Shown here one piece after another: positions 21,957 through 33,222 of a DNA stretch of 64,000 nt. The translations under genes and the position numbers were made by a program. Below the pieces are notes generated by a model. That model was not told the DNA's origin. It made no database searches and saw nothing but the letters and a program-made list of their open reading frames with translations. This stretch comes from Sabellastarte sp. h YS-2021 (Eukaryota > Annelida > Polychaeta > Sabellida > Sabellidae), in assembly GCA_964017235.1 (NCBI GenBank), contig OZ024934.1, forward strand, positions 81,434,706-81,498,705. Direction: 5' to 3'. Each line of letters opens with the position of its first letter. Positions within the stretch are counted from its first letter, which is position 1.

Positions 21957-22003
21957 TCTGAGTGTATTGTATTGGATCAGTTTGATGCTTACAGACCTTT
22001 ACC
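21957..22003 (+). repeat. Short repeat in the 3' flank of the channel gene
   Basis: ATCTGAGTGTATTG, TTGGATC and ACAGACCTTTA are shared with 4286-4345, on the strand opposite to the channel transcript. Confidence 0.4.
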
Positions 22004-22040
22004 ATATATCAAAATCATTCATTAAATGTACATTTTGTAT

Positions 22041-23813
22041 TCACACTGTTGTGTCCAGTATTGTTTGATCAACCATAGGGAACAAGTGTATATTTCCATT
22101 TTTGAGGTATCGGCAGTGACAGGTATAGTAATTCCGTGAAGGTATCTTTGTGTTTATATCCCGTTTTATAACAGGTTCATCCGAGGGTGCTGCTGTGTAG
22201 TCATGGCTTTGTTTGGGTCTCCTGTGTCTTTTGATAAGATATTGGAAGACATTGAGGCAGAGTTCTAAAATCTCAGCTAAAGTTATCACAGAAATCCCCA
22301 CCCATAAGCCCAGTTGACCTCCAATATCACTCAAAAGCTGGCTTTGTTGGTAATCCTCTGTTTCAACAGTTTTTAGGACATTGGAGTCGGCTATATATAC
22401 ATTAAGTCTTGCAAAATCTTTCATAGATTCACGTCTGTTTGATTGATTAAAGTATATTGAGTATTTTTCATATTTTTCTCTGTTGTTTAACATTTGTATA
22501 CGACTGGGGTAATCTTCCACATCAAATATGTCAATATATGCCTCCTCTCCGTCAAAACTTTCCGCAGGCCATTTAGACAGGCTGTACGTCACTTCATAGT
22601 TAAGCTCATAGCAAGGCGGTGAGCACCCGCAGGCTTTGGCATAACTGCCATTTTTGGCCATGTTAAGCACAGCATTTCGTGCACACGTGAGTCTTTCGTA
22701 AAACAGCTGCAAACCTTTGGCACATTCTTTGGCATTTTCGCCAGTGCTACAGCTACTGGCTACAAGATCAGAATCATCAGAACAAAAACGGACATCTGGA
22801 TGGTCTTGATGACCGGGTAAGTGTATATCTTTGCAGCCACACTTTTGAATGACCCCTCGCTGAAGACATAGCCTCTGGCACTTAATGAGTCTATAGCCTT
22901 CCAAGTCTGTACAGTTTCCATGTGGAGGACCAATACGTTTGGTTTCCACTGGTTTGAGACCAAAGCTTACAGAATGACCTGGGGGGACATCAAAGCCCTC
23001 TGTATGTGGAAAAGGTTCTGTGTTTGGTGGATGAATCACAACACGAACACCTTCATTGCTAGACTGAGGACTTAACCGTTCATGAGTTCCTGGTATGATT
23101 CTGATTTCTTCGTTTTGGTCAAGCATACCGCTGCCAGTAAGAACCACAGTAGACCATCCATTTTCCAGTCCCTCTGCTAGCATGTGTTCACTTTGATCAT
23201 CTGAAATACCATGATAAGTGAAGCAATTGTAGTAAAACGGGTCAAAGAAATGATCAAATTCACTACTTCTATTGCAGTCAAGGCTACCGAATCTACAGGT
23301 AACTATAAACTCATCAAATGGAATTCCAGCCTGACTCACTAGTTTTCTATCAATATTTGTGGCTATGGTAGACCGGGTGAGAACTGCTTGTAATAACAAG
23401 TCATAATCCTTTTGTAATGGATAATACTTGGACAAATAAGACATATACTCTTCTATGAATGAATCGTTGAGGTCATGTGCATCCCATGTCAGCGTGGTGA
23501 CATTCTCAGTCACTTTACTCTTGAAAAACTTGTTCAGTTTGTTGAGGACCATGATATCCAGATTTCGCATGTTGCACAGAGAAATGCAAGGGAAAGGTAC
23601 ATTAGAAGAGACTACATCTATAGTGACTTTCTTTGGATATGAGTAGTACTTGGTCAACAGCTGGACAAACTGCAGGCTGCAGATGCAAAGTGCCAACACA
23701 CAAGCCAATACCCAGAAAATCCGTCCGGTTTTGGTCTTGGAGCGAATTGCTTTGGGGATGCCATGCAAGGTAGTCCCCCCAGCAAACTGGTCCAAAATAC
23801 TGCCCAGACTCAT
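22041..23813 (-). CDS. DEG/ENaC/ASIC-family amiloride-sensitive sodium channel subunit
   Basis: 590 residues, the usual length for the family, in one uninterrupted frame. Order of landmarks: short cytoplasmic N-terminus with the His-Gly gating motif (TTLHGIP, residues 14-20); first membrane segment about 33-53; the post-TM1 motif FPCISLCN (74-81); a Cys-rich extracellular region including GCKDIHLPG (326-334), FCSD (343-346) and ACGCSPPCYELNYEVT (394-409); second membrane segment with SDIGGQLGLWVGISVITLAE (495-514), containing the G-x-S selectivity filter as GIS (506-508); and a cytoplasmic tail. The last four residues DTTV fit a class I PDZ ligand. Family members assemble as trimers in the plasma membrane and conduct Na+; gating may be by peptide, acid or mechanical force. 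The ligand cannot be read here. Several N-x-S/T sites lie between the membrane segments. No intron interrupts the frame. Start chosen at the first Met giving a normal-length N-terminus. Confidence 0.95.
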   Translation of the reverse strand: MSLGSILDQFAGGTTLHGIPKAIRSKTKTGRIFWVLACVLALCICSLQFVQLLTKYYSYPKKVTIDVVSSNVPFPCISLCNMRNLDIMVLNKLNKFFKSKVTENVTTLTWDAHDLNDSFIEEYMSYLSKYYPLQKDYDLLLQAVLTRSTIATNIDRKLVSQAGIPFDEFIVTCRFGSLDCNRSSEFDHFFDPFYYNCFTYHGISDDQSEHMLAEGLENGWSTVVLTGSGMLDQNEEIRIIPGTHERLSPQSSNEGVRVVIHPPNTEPFPHTEGFDVPPGHSVSFGLKPVETKRIGPPHGNCTDLEGYRLIKCQRLCLQRGVIQKCGCKDIHLPGHQDHPDVRFCSDDSDLVASSCSTGENAKECAKGLQLFYERLTCARNAVLNMAKNGSYAKACGCSPPCYELNYEVTYSLSKWPAESFDGEEAYIDIFDVEDYPSRIQMLNNREKYEKYSIYFNQSNRRESMKDFARLNVYIADSNVLKTVETEDYQQSQLLSDIGGQLGLWVGISVITLAEILELCLNVFQYLIKRHRRPKQSHDYTAAPSDEPVIKRDINTKIPSRNYYTCHCRYLKNGNIHLFPMVDQTILDTTV

Positions 23814-25311
23814 CCCATTAACTCAAGTAAGAAATCATATACATGTAGTTCCCATTAATATGTATGTATGAATATGACATATCCTTGTAGCACATTTGAC
23901 ACTTTTGTTTTGGTTGTAAGATTTTCTTGGAAAATATGTATTTTTTTATGCTTTGGGAGATCTATCTTACCAAAAACTACAATTTGCCACAATGCAACAA
24001 AGTTTTTGAGTGTGTACATTTTTCTTTCAAATAAATAAATAAAATAAGTTACATTAAAAATATTCCATATGTGGCACAATACTCCTCTAAAACATTTTAA
24101 TTACTACATTCTCTTTTGTAGCATATTGTATAGTAAGAGACATTATCCAAGTGTTTTAGCACATTTCTCCATCCCTTTGAGAGAAACTCCCTGTAAAGTG
24201 TGGCATTATTTACCACAGATAGATACAGTATCCGTTACAGAACCATCCCAAGCACTGATTGGCTCTATGGTGGGTCGAGTTTGATGAGCCACAAACTGCC
24301 AAACCCTCTTAACCATTCCCATAAACATTCTTCCAGATTAGGTCGTAAGGAAAGCGAAAAAAACCCTCTTTGAAAGAGACAATAATGGAGATAAATACAC
24401 GGACACAATCCTTCTCTAGGTTCTCAGGAAAACTAGAAGAAGTAAAAGCCTCATTTAAATGTTATTGATTGAACAGTGATATTCCCTCAGTGACGACCAT
24501 TATTACTTGTCAATAAGACTTGAAGGAGTAGCTAACTGTGTGTATAAACTAAAAGCTCTCACTGTATTTGTGTTGCACCACACCATGTGGTGGAACATTC
24601 TATGTCCCCTCAGTGTGGCAAGCATTTTAACAACAACAGCTCGCCATGTGTTACTTGTTGAGCAGCAGCTCCTGAGTTGAGGTTGGGAGGGGGGGGCACA
24701 TCATAGTGTTGAGTACATTTCATGTCCTGCATTGTTGATTGCCGTAGTATACTAGGAAAGTTGGGTGAGAGGAACTCAACTGTTGAATGTTTTAATGGAA
24801 TTTAACAGTCTTTGGCAGTTTTTGTTGTAGATCCCCCAGTACAATGGGGAAAGACTCTATGACTTTTGACCTGTTGAAGAATAACATTTTTGTTGAGGAC
24901 ATGTCATTCTATCATAGTTGATGTGTTTTGTCCCCTTTGTATGATTACTTATGATAATAGTTTTTTTATCCATACTACTAATACAATAATAATTATATTT
25001 TTACATACCGTAAATTTGTAATAAATACCCCCTCTATAATTATACTCCCATCCAACATTTTAATAACACTTTTGAGTGAGCAAGGTTCAGAAATTAAACA
25101 AGTATAGTGAAAATCTTTTTCAGCGACAGCCTTTTTACAGTAGCTGTGCACATTTAAGAGTATGTTGTAAACTATCATTTATTATTACCTGTTACACCCC
25201 CACGAAGTAAATCAAATACAAATAATATAGAGAATTAATTGATCATTTAAGGTTGTTGTTTGATTTGTGTAAAAAATCTTATACCAATCTGCTTTATATC
25301 TTTATAAAAGG
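23814..25311. other. Upstream flank of the channel gene; no feature resolved
   Basis: I see no clear TATA box or splice site that fixes the 5' end of the transcript. The open frames here are short. A G-run lies near 24690. Confidence 0.3.
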
Positions 25312-25470
25312 ACTTCAGTCACCTAGTGGGTTTAAGCTGGTTTAGCATCAAATCACAGGCTGTCATCTATGTCTGGGTTCAACTCCCACAAGTGACAATG
25401 CTGAGGGCCTTTCTGAATATGACTCAGGCTGTTAAACAGGAATGTAAAGTTCCAACTTTGACCTTTGTTG
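25312..25470 (+). repeat. tRNA-derived SINE, family S1, diverged
   Basis: Head (CACCTAGTGGGTTTAAGC, AATCACAGGCTGTCA), B-box-like GGGTTCAACTCCCACAAGTG, and body (CAATGCTGAGG, GGCTGTTAAACAGGAATGTA) align with 6987-7140. Confidence 0.8.
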
Positions 25471-27010
25471 TTATAAATTCCCCATTTTAAAAAATACCCT
25501 GAACCCTTGGGCATCTATTACAGAAATTATGGTATTTACTTTATGGAATCAGTATTTGTTCTGTTTCATGCATTGTTTAACTTATTATCTCTTATTGAGT
25601 TTGGTGCTAACAGTAAAGTATTGCTTTTGTAAATGGATATACAGTTAATTGACCAGTTAGTTTAGGGACACACAAATAATGTAATTCCCAATTTGTGATT
25701 TTTGGCTTGTGTCTCATGAGTTCGAATTTTGCATTTACGTGTACATGAAATTATAACTGATCTCAAGGAGTCTGAATGCAAAAATGATTCATTTTTTTTT
25801 CCGAATATACTTTTTTTGTATTTAATTAAATCAAAAGTCTTTATATCAAACAAAAATAGTCAATCCTTCTTCTAACTTTCCCCTCTTTGTATACATAACA
25901 AACAAAAAAAACAGCCTGACAGCTATTGACTTGATATAATTGGATGTGCAATTTTACATTAAATTTTCCATCCAAATTTTGGAGTTGTGGAGCGATAATA
26001 TTGTTGCTGGATATCGGATATTGGTAAACTTGTTTCACTAAATATGAATTGCAGTCTGATACTTATATAACACCCAGTCAAGAATTTCAAGGAAGATAAA
26101 GATCGTTATTGCAAATCGGGTGTCGGGAGCCTCATGCATGTGTTCATACACACTTAGTCTAATATGGACATAAGATCTCTATATTTTATACAGTATTTGC
26201 TACAGTTTGTTTTCTTTTGGTATTATAGGGTGTATTAAGACTTGATAAGTCCATTCTGTTTGTTCACTGGAGGTTATTGATTCATGAAAGGGAAGGAAGG
26301 GTTTTAGTAATGGATATTTGTGTGCTGCCACTTAGCCAATAGCCAGTGTACTTTCAAGACGTCTAATGAGATAACACTTGCGTGGCATTGGAAAAGTCTG
26401 GATGTGACAGATAAATCTTGGAGGTCAATGGCATTTTGAATCTAGAACCTTTTCAGGCATGCTGAAATTAAACAGAAAATATATATTTTGTGAAAATGTA
26501 TAAAGTGTGAAGATAAATGGTCGCAAACAAGGAATCATTACATGGCTGACGTTGGTTCCAGAAAATGTTGGTTTGATCAGGTCCAAGTTTTTAAAAATCT
26601 AAATAATCATCATATTTAGATCTATCTACAAAAAATGTTCTGGCCAAAATATTCATCTTGTCAAACTAAAGGTGGCTGAATTCATCAACAAAATCGGTTG
26701 GACAATTAGAAGGTTAAAACAACCCTTTTAATATAATATGAATAAAATATAAAATAGTTGACTATATAGCATTTTTACATTATGCTCAGAGTGCTTTACA
26801 AAAGTCTATAATTAATTTTTAAATTTTTTCAAAAATGTTTTAAAATGACTGTGGCTTTGACATGTGTTTAGCCTTTTATTTGTAAGTCCTCCAAAATAAC
26901 AATGTTTTTAGTGACTTTTTAAAGGAGGCCATGTTAGTTTTGACTTTTACAATGAACTCACAGATACCATCTATTAGACTTCGTTCAGTCGGAGATGTTC
27001 TAAAAACACA
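25471..27010. other. No gene seen
   Basis: AT-rich spacer. The segment AAATCGGGTGTCGGGAGC near 26115 has a loose match at 58308-58330, too short to define a repeat. Confidence 0.3.
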
Positions 27011-27017
27011 TAGATCC

Positions 27018-27172
27018 TCTATGGCTTCTATGGCCTAGTGGTTAACAATTTGGTATCTAATCTCAGGCTGTCATGTCTGTGTTGGTTTGACTCTCACAAG
27101 TGGTAATGCTGAGGGTCTGTCCCAATATGCCCCTGGCTGTTGAACGGGATGTAAAACATTAACTTTGAACTT
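27018..27172 (+). repeat. tRNA-derived SINE, family S1, diverged
   Basis: GGCCTAGTGGTTAAC, ATCTAATCTCAGGCTGTCA, CTCACAAGTGGTAATGCTGA and GGCTGTTGAACGGGATGTAA align in order with the S1 copies. The B box is mutated. Confidence 0.8.
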
Positions 27173-27680
27173 TGAGCACAGAACAGATGTGTGAAGGGTC
27201 CCATAAAACCCAGTGACACTACACAGGTAATATAACCCATGGTTATAGGCATTCGGCAAAATGCCCCTGTCCTTCAACTTAACTTTCAACTACTGTCTGA
27301 GGTTTGTATGCAACCTTGTGACACAGTGGTGAAACATCACAATAAACCAAGGATGGGTGTGCTTTCGCCCAACGCCTATAACCGCAGCTTATTATACCAC
27401 CTGCAGTTTGATGGAAACATCAAATCTTGGAAGATATGAGGTGTTCTTGGACGTGGTTCCGCTGCCGAGTAGAACATCTAACTGTGGGACGTACCGCCTC
27501 TAGTGACTGGGGCATGAAGTACAAACACTTGCCTTTTTAATACCTGCTGTTTAACTTTAGATAGACAACAGAAACTATATCAGCAATAACCCAGTGATGG
27601 TAAAGTTCTGGAGGTGCCATAGTTTGTTCCTTCTGTATATCAGTCTAAAAAAAGCAATAACTATTTAGTTTTGTATCTGA
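27173..27680. other. No gene seen
   Basis: Slightly GC-richer than average. Two overlapping short open frames on opposite strands have no recognised domain. Confidence 0.3.
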
Positions 27681-27960
27681 TACTCTGAAGGTATGAAATG
27701 AGTGGCCTGATGGCATCCACTCAGTTATGTCTCTTCTATTTTTCAGAAAGAATCTGAAGGCTTATTTCTTCGCAAAAGCCAATACCAACTTTGGATCATT
27801 GAGTTGTTCCTGTTGTCTCTGTGATACTGAACCCACTTTTTGCATCTCTGGACTGTGAATTTTTGGTGATTTTTTTTGTCTCTTTGTTGATGCATTTTAG
27901 AGTCTTTCTTTTGATAGAGATTAAACATTATAAAAGTCATATTGGAATCTGTATACAACA
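27681..27960 (+). pseudogene. LINE (CR1/L2-like) C-terminal and 3' tail remnant
   Basis: A frame at about 27695-27780 reads NEWPDGIHSV then FFRKNLKAYFFAKA, aligning with NELPDDVRSA...FRKKLKAYLFCQA at 45866-45963, the C-terminal signature of this LINE group. A stop replaces the expected Trp before NEWPDG. The diverged 3' tail (ATAGAGATTAAACATTATAAAAG) follows at 27916-27938. Confidence 0.65.
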
Positions 27961-28147
27961 TTGCATCTATGATTCATCCATACTGGAGGAGTACCGCATT
28001 GGTGGAAAGTGTATTATTAGAAAAGGTATTTTGGTATCAGACAATAGGGAAAAACAAAATTATTGTAAGTGCAGATATATATTCATAAAATTGAACATTT
28101 GGTTAACAGAAGATTAGACAATAGAGTTTGTAACTGAAACCAATGTT

Positions 28148-28465
28148 AATTTTCCTTCCTTTTGTGGAGGTATTGCCCCTACCAAGTACACAAAGAATTT
28201 CACTGTAGTCCCCCTAACAAAGAGCAACATGATATATTGGATAAAGTTAGCAGAATAAATGTCATTATCAGAAAACCACAATAGTCAGAGCATTAATAAA
28301 AGTATTTAGTTACACATTCCAGATAAATCTTTGAATCTTTCAAAAGCCAATGCTGTATGTGTATTAAACCTGTGTGGGATTCTTGCATATGTTTTGACAA
28401 TATATCAATATAGCTGTCAACCTTTTCACATTTTTATCATTTTTGAATGAATTCACAAAAACAAA
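28148..28465 (+). repeat. Dispersed repeat R3, copy 2
   Basis: Aligns in the same orientation with 16845-17175; see that entry. Confidence 0.7.
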
Positions 28466-28680
28466 ACATCTCAAACATCTTATACATTTTGTGTCATATG
28501 ATATTTTTACACTATCGATTTATCTGTTTCATCTTGAGAATTATTAATAACAATATTCTCACCTGTAACAATTCTATGCACAAAGGCAGTCTTACCTGGA
28601 AAGAATCCTACTATAGGATACAATAGAAGACGTAATCACTTTCTGATACTTTACATATAATCATGAAATTGTAAGGCTAT

Positions 28681-28848
28681 GTCCTGCAGAAATTAAATGA
28701 AATTATTCTGCCTGTTTATTACAGTAAGAAACCTATAAAATTTGCTATAACTATGAGGAAGTTGTCCTGCAGAAATTGAATGAAATAGTTCTGTCTGTTT
28801 ATTACAGTAAGAAACCTAAAATTTGCCATAAGTATTAGAAAATTGTCA
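28681..28848 (+). repeat. 83-bp tandem duplication
   Basis: GTCCTGCAGAAATT starts at 28681 and again at 28764. Each unit ends with ACAGTAAGAAACCTA, then AAATTTGC. That end resembles the M1 MITE terminus (GAGTAAGAAATCTAAAATTC). Confidence 0.75.
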
Positions 28849-29002
28849 CTGGGGTATACCATTATAAGAAAAAGCAACAAAATAAGAATTCTCTGCATTT
28901 CTGCAAGAAATTTAATGAATAAACTAAACAGTGTAAGAAATTAAAACCTACCCCACTGTTCAAGATTGGTAATTATTCTCTCATGGAACTGTATCTTCCT
29001 AT

Positions 29003-29230
29003 GGGGCCACGGTGGCAGAGTGGTAACACTCTCGCCTCCCACCTCTGAGGCCGGGGTTCGGTTCCCGGCATGGCCTCAAGTGGGAAAGCTGGTAGTTGCT
29101 TACCGTTGGTCGGCAGTTTACAGTACAGAACCCTGACAAACTGTTTGTACTGGTTTCCTCTGCCCTTCCAACTACCCGTCATGATATGACCTGCACAGTG
29201 GTGAAAGCGACTTAAAACCCCAAATAAATA
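29003..29230 (+). repeat. tRNA-derived SINE, family S2, full length with 16-bp TSD
   Basis: The head GGGGCCACGGTGGCAGAGTG includes the A box, and the B box is GGTTCGGTTCCCGGC. The body carries GGTAGTTGCTTACCGTTGG and CTACCCGTCATGATATGACC, and it ends in an AAATAAATA tail. The perfect direct repeat AACTGTATCTTCCTAT (28987-29002 and 29231-29246) marks the insertion. This is the reference copy for family S2 in the window. Confidence 0.95.
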
Positions 29231-29246
29231 AACTGTATCTTCCTAT

Positions 29247-30111
29247 AGTTACAGGTCCAGATATCCTGTAACTTAAAACAATTCATATATATATGTATAC
29301 ATTTTACATTCATGGGATTATAGAAGAAAACATTAAACTACTTAATTTTTGCACTTATCACTTAGTCAATTAATTTTGAAAGTCAATATTTTTAATGTTC
29401 ACTGAAATATGGACGAGCAGCTATTGCTACAGACCTGAAACATTTTTGAGTTGCAGGTCCTGTGGATGTGGAAAGTTTTCTGGAAACTTTCTTACACTGG
29501 CCCTGGAACAGTCATAACGATCCCACTTTGAATAAGAAGGTAGTGCAGTTTAAAATAACTGTTACATAAGTTTGTGTGACAATGTTCACATGTTGTGACA
29601 TACTTTACACTCCTTACAGTATGAGCTTGATGATGTTTTTATGAGTATTTCTTCCCTTTCTCATACTGAGTGAGCCGCCCCGTGTCAGTTCACTCTCTCC
29701 AAGGCAATCATAAACTTATATTAGCGGCTCATCACTGATCATAATCATGATATCCGGGTCTTGGTATAGGTCTTTAATTTCCAGTCGATGATGCCATCAT
29801 TGTATTTTAATCTGAAACAAAGTTCACAGGTGGGACAGTTACATGTCACCCTTGAGAGTAATAATGTTATTCACAGGAATTAAGTGCAATCTACCAGTAA
29901 ATGCCCACGTTGTGGTTAATATTTTAATTTTAAATGCTATTGTCAAGCTTAGGTCATATTTTTATTGAACGATGCCACCAAACGATCCTTATTTGTAATT
30001 CTAAGTTTTTTTAAGTCTCACAATATATTTGGATATATATATATAGATATATTTTGAAAAGTCATCTCTGTTATTGGTCATTTTTACCACAAAACTGGAA
30101 ATACTCAGTAC
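29247..30111. other. No gene seen
   Basis: AT-rich spacer; a (TA)n stretch occurs near 30035-30050. Confidence 0.3.
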
Positions 30112-30125
30112 CACTACTACCACTA

Positions 30126-30312
30126 GGGGGCCACAGGTTCGGTTCCTGGCATGGCCTCAAGTGGGAAAGCTGGTAGTTGCTTACCCTTGGTCGGCATATA
30201 CAGTACAGAACCCTGACGAACTGTATGTACTGGTTTCCTCTGCCCTTCCAACTACCCGTCGTGATATGACCTGTACAGTGTTGAAAGTGATGTAAAACCC
30301 CAAATAAATAAA
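30126..30312 (+). repeat. S2 SINE with an internal deletion removing the A box, 14-bp TSD
   Basis: It begins GGGGGCCAC like the full copy but jumps directly to AGGTTCGGTTCC, losing about 42 bp that hold the A box and anticodon region. Body and tail are otherwise complete. Flanked by CACTACTACCACTA at 30112-30125 and 30313-30326, so it was retroposed with intact ends. Confidence 0.9.
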
Positions 30313-30690
30313 CACTACTACCACTAAGTGCATGCCCATTTAGCATGCATATTACAGCATTAACTTTTGGTCCTTCACCTCTAACAAAGAAATGGAGGTG
30401 GGCTTGGAATGCCAGTAGACCTACAAAACCTTTTTTATCAGGCACAAGAATAAAGGATTGCATTCTTAATTTAAAAGCATGGTCACTTTAAATTTGTGAT
30501 GGTCCCTTCTTTGTAAACCAGTATAAAGATTGCATACTCGTACCTTATTAGTTATAAAGATCGAGTCAAGTTTTTAATATAAAGATTTGTCTAGTATGGT
30601 ATCCTTTCTCATGACAGGTTTAATACCATAATATCGGTAATGTAATCTCTGTAATAGAAGCCCTCCTTGTCTAATTATAGTGACGGGTAG
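30313..30690. other. No gene seen
   Basis: Spacer between two S2 SINEs. The minus-strand open frame over 30071-30463 is largely SINE sequence read in reverse. Confidence 0.3.
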
Positions 30691-30800
30691 TTCTAAGGGA
30701 AGTGGAAACCAGTACATACTAGTTGGTTAAGATTCTGCACTGTAAACTGCCGGGTATCGGTAAGCAACTAGTACCTACTTTCCCAGTTGGGGACAAGTCA
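30690..30800 (-). repeat. S2 SINE body fragment, minus strand
   Basis: GACGGGTAGTT, ACCAGTACATACTAGTTGG and GGTAAGCAACTAG match the reverse complement of the S2 body. The tRNA-like head is missing. Confidence 0.75.
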
Positions 30801-30851
30801 GCATTTTATCAAGGATAAGAAAAAGGTAAAGAGTATTTGGTAGTAACATTT

Positions 30852-31141
30852 GGCCAAAAAGTGTTTCTTTATGTATGGTCTGTATGCCCGAGATGCAAAG
30901 CCATCAGAGACATGAGTAGTGCACTAGATTTTTATGAAAGTCTGGTGACCAAAAAAAAATTTTGAGTCAGATAAATCCCATACGTGGCCTAGTACTCAGA
31001 TAGTCACCCATCCAAGTACTAACCTAGCCCATTTGCAGCTTAACTTCATTGTTGAGACAGTTACTCATCACGCTATGCCACAAATTCATGAAAGTCCAGA
31101 GATGAAAAAAGTGATCTCTAGAAGCATGAGTCTTGATAGAG
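30852..31141 (-). repeat. 5S rRNA-derived SINE, long form, minus strand
   Basis: On the minus strand the order is: head (GAGCTCTATCAAGACTCATG, CTTCTAGAGATCAC), CATCTCTGGACTTTCATGAA, 5S-like core (GAAGTTAAGC, CTTGGATGGGTGAC), an extra segment with GGGATTTATCTGACTC and a second CACCAGACTTTCAT, then the common tail. This is the most complete copy of the long subfamily in the window. Confidence 0.8.
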
Positions 31142-31169
31142 CTCACCCATCCAAGTACTCAGAAAATGC

Positions 31170-31610
31170 CTTACTGTCCTTCAGTCACGGATGCGTAATG
31201 TTAAGTTAAAACTCTACCCCAATAAGACTGAGTTCATAAGCATTGGTGACCAGTCTATAGTAATAAACTGAACCCTTATTTTCCTGTTGCATTGCTTGAC
31301 AGTGGCACAGCACATGTACATATTTAGATTAACTAGACACTTTCAAGTTATTGTTTACCCATAAGGACAATTCGTTCTCTTCCCACATTAAGCCTGTATG
31401 CAAATCCTGGAACTTCCATTTTAAAAACTTGCAAAGAGTTTGCAAGCATCTAGATTTTAGTATTGCAGTTAATGTGGCTAGTGCACTTGTCAGTTATAGA
31501 ATAGATTATAGAATTAAGCTCCAAACATTACAGACTACCCTACACTGCACTGTTTTCAGGATAAATAAGTTCTTTCACATCTCTACATATGTAGAGAAAC
31601 TATAGTGACT
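31170..31610 (+). pseudogene. CR1/Jockey-type LINE reverse-transcriptase fragment
   Basis: A frame around 31205-31245 reads KLKLYPNKTEFISIGDQ, and 31351-31500 reads FSSHIKPVCKSWNFHFKNLQ, then VCKHLDFSIAVNVASALVSY. These are the thumb-side conserved blocks of CR1/Jockey-group reverse transcriptases in correct order. Frameshifts and stops are present. It matches the shorter remnant at 17675-17910. Confidence 0.75.
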
Positions 31611-32721
31611 GCCATGAAACAAAGAATACAGTTTAAATAGATTATGGCGTTACATGTTCATTAAGCTAAATCAGTTCTACTTATGATGCTTGATGCAACC
31701 TAGTCATCTCCTTTGTTGAAAGCAACTTACCATAACTTCCACAAAACCAAAGAAATATATTGACAGGCACAGTTAGACTCATGCTGCAGCATGTGAATGG
31801 AAAGGACTGCCCCAAACAATGAGAGCCCAACAGACTATGTCTAGTATTAGAAAAAAAAAAAACCAAGGACATACCTCCTTAAATTAGCATATCCTCCCTC
31901 ATAGCCATCCCCTGGTAAATACTCTCCTTGCTGATGACAACCTAAACAGTCTGTACATCGACACTCAGGCGCCTTGGGAGATAATTAAATCAATTTGGCA
32001 ATTTACAAATATTTCAGTTATTATTATAAAGGTAGAGGTTTATGTGAAAAATACATGTAAAAATACATGTAGTTTAGTCCATATAGTTTTCAGAGAGCTT
32101 CCCCTGTGAAGGGTCCTTATTGTTTTTGGATTTATTTATGGTTCTTCAGAAGTCAAATTATTGACAGAAATATTTGTCTGCTTTCTCACATATGGTGTTA
32201 TCATTTTCTCAACATTCAGCTCATACATGCTTTATTTTTTGCCCAACAAAAACTATTTAAAATGAACCAAGTAGGTTTGTTTGGACCGGGACATTTGACC
32301 CTCTTCGTTACGTAAATAAAGGTCATACGATACCTATTCCAGGGTTGAAATTTGATATGATCATACAATCATTAAGGTAACCTGCAATGTGTAATGCAAT
32401 AAGTAAAGCTTATTGGGGCTCAGATTAGGAGTTGTAAAGGCATTCATTTACATGAAAATACTATATTATTTGCACGAAACAACCGTGATGCAAAAAATTG
32501 TAAAAAAATGAGTGGCACAATACTTTTTTACCGAAAATCACAAATTGAAGTGCTCTATCAAAATCAGATCCATTTTCTGCAATCTTTTCCGAGTTATTCT
32601 AGTGTGACATTTTAATGACAATGTGGCCAGATTAGAGAGAATTTTTAACTGTCTTTTTCTGATTGTAATTCCTAAAGCAGTTTCCCCTAAAATTCAGAAC
32701 AACAGTAAAACCAAATTATTA
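31611..32721. other. No gene seen
   Basis: AT-rich spacer with no recognised features. Confidence 0.3.
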
Positions 32722-33222
32722 CCTCCACCAAGCAGGATATGTTTTCGCCAGGGTAAATTGTCTGTCCGTCTGTTTGTTTGTTTGTGAACAAAATAACTCA
32801 AAAATTTATGGACGGATTTTGACAAAATTTTCAGGATATGTCCGAAATGGTAAAAGTGATTAGAATTTGGGAGTGATTTGGATCACTGTCTGGATCTTCT
32901 GGATCCATGCAATTTAATTTTTGAAGAAAGATAGCTCAAAAACTTATGGAGGGATTTTGATGAAATTTTCAGGATATGTGAGAAATTGGTAAAGGAAGAA
33001 GTGATTAGATTTTGGGAGTGATCCGGATCACCGTCTGGATATTCTGGATCCCTGAATTCTTTGAAGGAAGATAATTCGAAAAGTTATGGACGGATTCCGA
33101 TGAAATTTTCAGGACATCACCAAAATGGGACAAGGAAGAAGTGATCAGATTTTGGGTGTGATCCAGATCATTGCTTGGATCTCCTTGGTGGAGGTCTGCG
33201 CTCTCTGAGTGCCCTTGTTTAG
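32722..33222 (-). mobile_element. R1 element with three ~139-bp internal units
   Basis: Ends are CCTCCACCAAG (about 32726-32736) and its inverse CTTGGTGGAGG (about 33184-33194), the latter followed by TCTGCGCTCTCTGAGTGCCC. Inside, GGATTTTGA-type landmarks fall at 32814, 32952 and 33092, spaced 138 and 140 bp. Each unit carries TTTTCAGGATATG, GATTAGATTTTGGGAGTGAT and a GGATCTTCTGGATCC-type segment. Confidence 0.75.

Noticed and set aside
26115-26150. A dispersed repeat shared with 58308-58345
   Set aside because: The similarity is short and gapped, and not enough to separate from chance.
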